Origin: Paraburkholderia mimosarum LMG 23256 = NBRC 106338
GTDB lineage: Bacteria; Pseudomonadota; Gammaproteobacteria; Burkholderiales; Burkholderiaceae
NCBI RefSeq assembly: GCF_000739815.1
Contig: NZ_BBJJ01000010.1
Coordinates: forward strand, 124,001 to 188,000
DNA: 64,000 nucleotides
Direction: 5' to 3'
The notes beneath the pieces were generated by a model, which saw only the letters and a list, made by a program, of their open reading frames with translations, was not told where the DNA came from and did not search any database. A program made the position numbers and the translations under genes. Shown here in pieces: positions 58,989-64,000 of the stretch; the stretch's first letter is position 1, and each line of letters begins with the position of its first letter.

Positions 58989-59459
58989 ATGAGCCATCCG
59001 CATCCGGACACCGCCTTCCGCCCCCGCCACAACCGCTCTCACGACCTCTCCGCACCGCAAATGCGGGCGCTGCGCAAGGAATTGCTCCTGGTGCGCGCGA
59101 GCGTAGAGCGCGCCGAAATGGCAGAATCGCTCGCGGAAATCCGCGCGTCGCTCAGCAATTTCCGCGCGCTGCGCTTCCTCGTGCCCGGCTTCGGTCATTC
59201 GAGCGCCGGCGGCATGGCTAGCGGCCTCGGTAAGCTGATCAAGCGGTATCCGCTCCTCGGTTCGCTCGCCTCGCTCATCCTTGCCAAGCCGCTGCGTACG
59301 CGCGTCTTTTCGGCCGCGCGACCCGTCATCAAGTGGGGCGGCCTGGCCTTTACCGCATGGGAGGCGTATCGCGTGTGGCAACAGGTGCGGCGTCAGCGCG
59401 GCGCCTCGACGATCCGCCCAGCACGCGATACATCCGCCGAAGAAGATCTCACCGGCTGA
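58989..59459 (+). CDS. DUF3318 / YqjK-like protein
   Basis: A 156-residue protein, third gene of the cluster. It has a charged helical segment (LSAPQMRALRKELLLVRASVERAEM, in pieces), then RFLVPGFGHSS and a membrane-proximal amphipathic region RYPLLGSLASLILAKPLRTR. The pattern fits DUF3318 as seen next to YqjE-like genes in Burkholderia; family name by recollection only. The start at 58989 is the first ATG and fits. The C-terminal tail is poorly conserved in type. Confidence 0.75.
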   Translation: MSHPHPDTAFRPRHNRSHDLSAPQMRALRKELLLVRASVERAEMAESLAEIRASLSNFRALRFLVPGFGHSSAGGMASGLGKLIKRYPLLGSLASLILAKPLRTRVFSAARPVIKWGGLAFTAWEAYRVWQQVRRQRGASTIRPARDTSAEEDLTG

Positions 59460-59492
59460 TCACCGGTCGCTCCCGGCACCCCGGCCTCACGC

Positions 59493-59927
59493 TCAACGGT
59501 CCCGCCAGCACATCTGCGAGGTGGCCGCCGCGACGCTGCCGCCCGCCACCTGATTGCTGCGCGCACCGGTGGCGTCGAGCACGAAGGCGCCACAAGCATC
59601 GCCGCGCATCGGCCCGCTTTCCACGGGATCCGCCGCAATGGCGTAGCCGCCGTTGGACTCGTCCGCAGGCAAGAGGTGCAAGCGGTAAGCAGGCGGCCCG
59701 GTCGCTGGAGCTCGATAGAAGCCTGCAGGCAATGCCGTCATCGACGTGGCCTGCATGTCGATGAACTGCGCCGCCCGATAGATCGCAGCGACGGCGTCGA
59801 TACGATGTCCCCTCGCAATCTGCTCGCGCCACCCCGGCAGCGCGAAAGCGGCGACGATGGCCGCCGCAGCCAGCGCAATGACCAGCTCGAGCAATGTGAA
59901 CGCGCCGCACCGATCGCTTCTCGTCAT
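59493..59927 (-). CDS. Type IV pilin-like protein, PilE type
   Basis: A 144-residue prepilin, last of the minor pilin operon. The prepilin cleavage site and N-methylated Phe are GAFTLLELVIALAAAAIVAA, with Glu5 conserved. The mature part has CGAFVLDATGARSNQ and a final CWRD Cys that probably forms the disulfide loop with the earlier Cys. ATG at 59927 is 17 bp after the PilX-like stop. It probably acts as a minor pilin rather than the main subunit, given its place in the operon. Confidence 0.88.
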   Translation of the reverse strand: MTRSDRCGAFTLLELVIALAAAAIVAAFALPGWREQIARGHRIDAVAAIYRAAQFIDMQATSMTALPAGFYRAPATGPPAYRLHLLPADESNGGYAIAADPVESGPMRGDACGAFVLDATGARSNQVAGGSVAAATSQMCWRDR

Positions 59928-59944
59928 TCTTCCAGCCTCCCTCT

Positions 59945-60490
59945 TCAAAACGGCCTTGCGACGACGTGACGCCAGTGATGCTCGACGCGCGTCACATCGC
60001 CCGCTGCTTCGACGACCACCTGGTCCTGCAGCCAGCTTTGCGTGTCTTCCGATGCACCGAAGCCGCGTGCCGTCACGAGATACGCGCGAGCCTGGGGACG
60101 GCTGTCGATCCGCCACGCCTCGACGAAGCATTGCGGCGCGCGCCCCGAGCCCGGCCAGCTGGCAACGGGCATCACGGCTTGCCGCTCGAAACTATCCTGC
60201 CGTCGCCACGCTTGTGGCTCGCCGGATTGAACGGCATCGGCCGGTGCGGCCAGCGAACCATGGGTCAGCGCGCGCGAACACAGCAGGAGCGCGGCGTCGG
60301 CGGCATGGAAGGACTGCAGATGATCGGCTACGGCATCTGCGTTGCGTCGAGCCAGCAGCGCCGCCTCGAACCATGCCGCCGACGTCACCAGCATCATCGC
60401 GACAATGAGCAGTACGACGGGCAGCGCAACGCCGCGATGCGCGGGCCGCGTGCGGGAGAGGCGGCGATCCCGATGCGAGGTCGCACTCAT
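59945..60490 (-). CDS. Minor pilin assembly protein, PilX type
   Basis: A 181-residue protein with N-terminal RGVALPVVLLIVAMMLVTSAAW, the PilX-type prepilin-like segment in which the usual Phe-Thr-Leu-x-Glu is replaced by Val-Ala-Leu-Pro-Val. The rest lacks family motifs beyond HAADAALLLC. Its ATG at 60490 overlaps the pilW stop by four bases (ATGA), so the pair is coupled. It would help start pilus assembly at the inner membrane. Confidence 0.82.
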   Translation of the reverse strand: MSATSHRDRRLSRTRPAHRGVALPVVLLIVAMMLVTSAAWFEAALLARRNADAVADHLQSFHAADAALLLCSRALTHGSLAAPADAVQSGEPQAWRRQDSFERQAVMPVASWPGSGRAPQCFVEAWRIDSRPQARAYLVTARGFGASEDTQSWLQDQVVVEAAGDVTRVEHHWRHVVARPF

Positions 60491-61284
60491 GACGCCGCCT
60501 GCGCCACGTTCCGCAGCACGATGTGACGCCAGAAAGCTTGACGCGCTCGCCCATCGGAGCCGACAGCCTGCACACCATCGCAATCGACGTAGCGTGTGCG
60601 CCGGGGAAACGCGGCACCGCGCACCAGCACGCACAGGTCGACCGCGACGACCCCCGCCCACTGATCGCGCGCGAAGGCCGAAGCATCGAGCGCCTGCGCC
60701 GCACCCGCGGTCCAGTAGCGCACCCGCAGGCGCTCGACGCCCTCGACCAGGGGCTGCGCCGTCCCAACCTTGCCTGAGCCTTCGCAATAAAGCTCGGTGT
60801 CCCCTGTCGACCCGCTCACCTTGGCGTGATAGCGGTTCACGATCTCGACGCCCGCCGCTCCCACCGCCTGGCCGAGGCAATCGGTGGCCTGACCGCTTGC
60901 GGCGGGCCACGTCGATATGCCGTCGCCTTGATAGCGCACAGCGAGTCCGTCTGAGCGGCTCGATAGCGACTCGCAGGCCAGCGCGGCATCGGCACCGCCA
61001 GGCCGCCCGGCTGTGCAGCCAAAGATGGCCGGGCCGGCCAGGGGCGCGCGTGCATCCGCAGCAACGAATCCCGCCATCTGAATCTGCTCGCCGATCAACA
61101 TCAACGCGTTCATGCCGGCCTCGTGGATGCGCGCAGTGTCGCTCGCATAGGCGAAGGCCTGGCGTTGCGACCGATATGCCGACAACGCGCCAAGCGTCAC
61201 TACGAGGCCAAGCGCGACGGCGATCGTGAGTTCGAGGAGCGTATGGCCCACTTGCGGGCGCACCTTGGCGGGGCGTCCGCTCAT
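60487..61284 (-). CDS. Minor pilin, PilW type
   Basis: A 265-residue prepilin. The processing site is GHTLLELTIAVALGLVVTLG, with Glu at +5. GEQIQMAGFVA is the recurrent PilW segment after the first helix. It contains several Cys (CTAG, CLGQ, LYCEG, VDCDG) that could form disulfides. The start at 61284 overlaps the PilV-type gene by four bases. It acts with PilX, PilV and FimT-type proteins in the tip/priming complex. Confidence 0.86.
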   Translation of the reverse strand: MSGRPAKVRPQVGHTLLELTIAVALGLVVTLGALSAYRSQRQAFAYASDTARIHEAGMNALMLIGEQIQMAGFVAADARAPLAGPAIFGCTAGRPGGADAALACESLSSRSDGLAVRYQGDGISTWPAASGQATDCLGQAVGAAGVEIVNRYHAKVSGSTGDTELYCEGSGKVGTAQPLVEGVERLRVRYWTAGAAQALDASAFARDQWAGVVAVDLCVLVRGAAFPRRTRYVDCDGVQAVGSDGRARQAFWRHIVLRNVAQAAS

Positions 61285-61718
61285 CGCAAAAACGCGAGAG
61301 CGACGCAGTCGCGCCCCTCAGGCACCGTTGCGTCGATACACGGCACGACGCGAGAGGGCGCCGCCGAACCCGGTGCCGCGACGAACCGGGCGGCCGCCCA
61401 ACTGACGGTCGCGATCGACGCATCGCCTCCCGCGCTCGACGTGGACGACTGCCCGTCGGGCAGAATGGCCGCTGTCAGCGCCTTCCACTTGTCCGTTGCA
61501 GCAGTCGTTGGACCTGCGCCCCCCGCCGCGCGCAGGGCTTCGGCAAAGGCGGAAGCAGCAAATGCGGCACGTTCGCGAGCCTGCGCAACCTGCGCGTGCC
61601 TGGCCATCCCGAGATGGGTGCTCATCAGGCCGAGCGCGCACGTCGCCATCATGCCCAGTGCAACGGCGACTTCCAGCAGCGTCGCCCCCCGAAGGTCACG
61701 CTCTCTCCCCGCTCTCAT
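61281..61718 (-). CDS. Minor pilin, PilV type
   Basis: A 145-residue prepilin with the processing site GATLLEVAVALGMMATCALG. LMSTHLGMARHAQVAQARERAAF is the helical extension typical of PilV. ATG at 61718 overlaps the FimT-type stop by four bases (ATGA); an in-frame ATG at 61733 is possible. It is the second gene of the operon. Confidence 0.85.
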   Translation of the reverse strand: MRAGRERDLRGATLLEVAVALGMMATCALGLMSTHLGMARHAQVAQARERAAFAASAFAEALRAAGGAGPTTAATDKWKALTAAILPDGQSSTSSAGGDASIATVSWAAARFVAAPGSAAPSRVVPCIDATVPEGRDCVALAFLR

Positions 61719-62251
61719 GACGCCGCCGTGCATGAGCCGTCGCTGATGCGCGCGCGGCCGCCCGCCGCGATGCGTATGCAGCGCCGCCATGCTTTGCCGG
61801 GTTGCGAGGCAGACGCAACGCGCGGCCCGATCTCGAAGTTGCGCAAGGTGCCGATGGTCTGCCCCGCGGGCGGCGTGAACGTGATGGATGCGAGCCCCGA
61901 CGCTACGGCGACGGCATCGAGCGCTGGTTGCACGCGCAACGGCACGTAGGCGCCGGCGCGCTCGATCATGACAGCCCAGCCGCACGACCAGTCGGCGAGT
62001 CCGGACGGACACGCTTTCGCGGCGGCAAGACAGTTGCGCGCCGCGTCGACGCGGCAGACGGTGACGCGTGCCTTACGCCGTATCGCCTCGTTGCGCGCAT
62101 AGGCGAGCGTGCCCAGCATCGCATTGGCACGCGCATCGACCTGGTCGCGCACGCGCCAGGCAGTGAATACGGGCGTCGAAACCATCGCGCCGATCGCCAG
62201 CAGGGCGATGACGACCATTGTCTCGACGAGCGTGAATCCTGGGTATTTCAT
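61715..62251 (-). CDS. Pseudopilin, GspH/FimT type
   Basis: A 178-residue prepilin, first gene of the operon. Processing site GFTLVETMVVIALLAIGAMV with Glu at +5, then the FimT-type helix LAYARNEAIRRKARVTVCR. A Cys pair (CPSGLADWSC) and FTPPAGQTIGTLRNFEI follow. ATG at 62251 has AGGA seven bases upstream; the TTG six bases further has none. No pilC, pilY1 or pilB lies in the window, so the pilus motor and adhesin are elsewhere. Confidence 0.87.
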   Translation of the reverse strand: MKYPGFTLVETMVVIALLAIGAMVSTPVFTAWRVRDQVDARANAMLGTLAYARNEAIRRKARVTVCRVDAARNCLAAAKACPSGLADWSCGWAVMIERAGAYVPLRVQPALDAVAVASGLASITFTPPAGQTIGTLRNFEIGPRVASASQPGKAWRRCIRIAAGGRARISDGSCTAAS

Positions 62252-62407
62252 CAGCAATCCTCAGTGTTAGCGGATTGCCATCAATCTACGGACGAACGGG
62301 AAACGAAACAATTAGCCGAACGGCTAGCTGGTGCGCGCAGCGGCGGCTCGCGAGAATGCAAGCGTCACGGCAGCGGCAATGAAGGAGGAAAGAAGATGCG
62401 AATGCGC

Positions 62408-62890
62408 TCAGCGCTTTTTCGTGGGCGTGGCGCCAGTGCCGGCGCGGCGGAATTCCTCGATCACGTCTTCGAATTCGGAGACATCTTCGAAACGGCGGTA
62501 CACCGAAGCAAAACGCACGAACGCGACCTTGTCGAGTTCGCGCAATTCGCCCATCACGAGCTCGCCAAGGCGCTCGCTGCGCACTTCGCGCTCGCCGCTG
62601 CCGAGCAGCTGATACTCGATGCGGGCAACCGCCGCGTCGATCGCGTCTGCCGCGACCGGGCGCTTGCGCAGCGCCAGTTGCATGCTCGCCATGATCTTGC
62701 GGCGGTCGAATTCCGTGCGGCTGCCATCCTTCTTGACGATGGCCGGCATCGCCAGCTCGACCCGCTCGTACGTCGTGAAACGTTTGTCGCAGGCCGGGCA
62801 ACGGCGGCGGCGCCGGATCGCGGCGCCGTCTTCCGAAACGCGCGAGTCGACGACCTGCGTGTCTTCGTGCCGGCAAAACGGGCAGCGCAT
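62408..62890 (-). CDS. nrdR: Transcriptional repressor NrdR
   Basis: ATP/dATP-sensing repressor of ribonucleotide reductase genes, 160 residues. The N-terminal zinc ribbon has CPFC (residue 3-6) and CPAC (31-34). The ATP-cone follows: [15 protein letters not shown] and the segment VIEEFRRAG at the end. NrdR boxes would be expected upstream of nrd operons, none of which is in the window. It follows glyA by 24 bp on the same strand, a common arrangement. Confidence 0.96.
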   Translation of the reverse strand: MRCPFCRHEDTQVVDSRVSEDGAAIRRRRRCPACDKRFTTYERVELAMPAIVKKDGSRTEFDRRKIMASMQLALRKRPVAADAIDAAVARIEYQLLGSGEREVRSERLGELVMGELRELDKVAFVRFASVYRRFEDVSEFEDVIEEFRRAGTGATPTKKR

Positions 62891-62914
62891 GCTAAGGCTC
62901 AGTCAGCGCGCGGC

Positions 62915-64000
62915 TTAGCGATAAACCGGGAAGCGCTTCGTCAGCTCGGCGACTTGCGCCTTCACGCGCTCGATCGTCGCGGCATCTTCCGGATTGTCGA
63001 GCACGTCGGCAATCAGGTTGCCCACCTGCTCGGCTTCCTTCACGCCGAAGCCGCGCGTCGTCATGGCCGGCGAACCGAGGCGGATACCGCTCGTCACGAA
63101 CGGCTTTTCCGGGTCGTTCGGGATCGCGTTCTTGTTCACCGTGATGTGCGCGGCACCGAGCGCAGCTTCGGCGGCCTTGCCGGTGATCTTCTTCGCGCGC
63201 AGGTCCACGAGCATGACGTGGCTTTCCGTGCGGCCCGAGACGATGCGCAACCCGCGCTTGACCAGCGTTTCCGCCAGCACGCGCGCATTCTCGACCACGT
63301 GCTGCTGGTAGGCCTTGAATTCCGGCGAGAGCGCTTCCTTGAACGCCACGGCCTTGCCCGCGATCACGTGCATGAGCGGACCACCCTGGATGCCCGGGAA
63401 GATCGCCGAGTTGATCTGCTTCTCGAACTCGGCCTTCATCAGGATCACGCCGCCGCGCGGGCCGCGCAGGCTCTTGTGCGTGGTCGTGGTGACGAAGTCG
63501 GCGAACGGCACCGGGTTCGGGTAGACACCCGCGGCGACCAGGCCAGCGTAGTGCGCCATGTCGACCATGAAGTACGCGCCCACGCTCTTCGCGATCTTCG
63601 AGAGACGCTCGAAGTCGATGCGCAGCGCGAACGCCGAGGCGCCCGCCACGATCAGCTTCGGCTTGTGTTCCTGGGCGAGCTTTTCGGCCGCTTCGTAGTC
63701 GATGTCTTCGGCTTCGTTCAGCCCGTAGCTCACGACGTTGAACCACTTGCCCGACATGTTGACGGGCGAGCCGTGTGTGAGGTGGCCGCCGTGCGCGAGG
63801 CTCATGCCCATGATCGTGTCGCCGGGCTTGAGCATGGCGAAAAACACACCCTGGTTCGCCTGCGAACCCGAGTTCGGCTGGACGTTCGCGGCTTCGGCGC
63901 CGAAGATCTGCTTCACGCGGTCGATCGCGAGCTGCTCGACGATATCCACGTATTCGCAGCCGCCGTAATAGCGCTTACCGGGGTAGCCTTCGGCGTACTT
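62915..64000 (-). CDS. glyA: Serine hydroxymethyltransferase, C-terminal part (cut by window edge)
   Basis: PLP enzyme that converts serine and tetrahydrofolate to glycine and methylene-THF. The frame is open to the right edge; the visible N-terminal end of this part reads [19 protein letters not shown], the usual region about 50 residues into the protein. [36 protein letters not shown] and the PLP lysine in [14 protein letters not shown] are present. ESHVMLVDL and the C-terminal [11 protein letters not shown] also match. It ends 24 bp before nrdR. Confidence 0.97.
   Translation of the reverse strand, partial: KYAEGYPGKRYYGGCEYVDIVEQLAIDRVKQIFGAEAANVQPNSGSQANQGVFFAMLKPGDTIMGMSLAHGGHLTHGSPVNMSGKWFNVVSYGLNEAEDIDYEAAEKLAQEHKPKLIVAGASAFALRIDFERLSKIAKSVGAYFMVDMAHYAGLVAAGVYPNPVPFADFVTTTTHKSLRGPRGGVILMKAEFEKQINSAIFPGIQGGPLMHVIAGKAVAFKEALSPEFKAYQQHVVENARVLAETLVKRGLRIVSGRTESHVMLVDLRAKKITGKAAEAALGAAHITVNKNAIPNDPEKPFVTSGIRLGSPAMTTRGFGVKEAEQVGNLIADVLDNPEDAATIERVKAQVAELTKRFPVYR

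Noticed and set aside
62310..62330. TAGCCG/CGGCTA hairpin after nrdR as a terminator
   Set aside because: Very short loop and no proper T-run; too weak to call.

Overview
The window is high-GC chromosomal DNA from a member of the Burkholderiaceae, most likely Paraburkholderia or a close Burkholderia relative. The grounds are the gene order and protein sequences: ribF-ileS-lspA-coaBC-dut, clpS-clpA beside cspA, lpxK-Trm112-kdsB-adk, murJ divergent from rpsT, DUF3579-argF, and glyA-nrdR followed by a minor pilin operon. I see no tRNA, rRNA, insertion sequence, prophage or CRISPR array. Species cannot be fixed from the sequence alone.

Layout. 1-7.7 kb: the start of purN (minus), then a plus-strand run ribF, ileS, lspA, coaBC, a luciferase-like flavin oxidoreductase and dut. 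7.7-12 kb: an amino-acid permease and clpS-clpA (minus). 12-16.7 kb: cspA with a long leader, a Tat-exported multicopper oxidase with a small Cys-rich exported protein, and icd. 16.7-22.8 kb: rluE, a tiny Ala/Lys/His-rich exported protein, a DUF192 protein, a stand-alone EF-G, and a His-tailed cupin with a nickel/cobalt permease. 23-28.8 kb: a four-gene peptide/nickel-type ABC importer whose two ATPases are fused in one polypeptide. 29.3-30.1 kb: a Gly-rich exported protein broken by a one-base frameshift.

30.3-41.2 kb is the accessory and regulatory part. It holds three divergent pairs with inverted repeats between the partners: aldo/keto reductase and GntR-UTRA regulator; CaiB/BaiF CoA-transferase and a DNA-binding citrate synthase fusion; DUF2917 protein and a MocR-type aminotransferase regulator. 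An MFS exporter, a degenerate EAL protein and an ECF sigma factor follow. The citrate-synthase fusion with its nested dyads is the best candidate for an undescribed regulatory system: an enzyme-derived transcription factor that may sense a CoA thioester or dicarboxylate and control the divergent CoA-transferase.

41.4-54.7 kb is mostly housekeeping: a lone ClpP, sodB, xseA, lpxK-Trm112-kdsB-adk, a short-chain dehydrogenase, a SirB1-type protein with murJ, rpsT, DUF3579 and argF. 54.8-57.6 kb: an IclR regulator divergent from glutaryl-CoA dehydrogenase with a clear 8+3+8 dyad, then a 1-Cys peroxiredoxin. 58-59.5 kb: a DUF883/YqjE/DUF3318 envelope cluster. 59.5-62.3 kb: a five-gene minor pilin operon. 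The window ends in nrdR and glyA (cut by the right edge).

Many genes end in strong hairpin-plus-T terminators, several acting both ways between convergent genes. Start codons other than ATG are common (GTG for ribF, DUF192, fusA, the fused ATPase and Trm112; TTG for coaBC). All functional assignments come from motif reading, without database searches.
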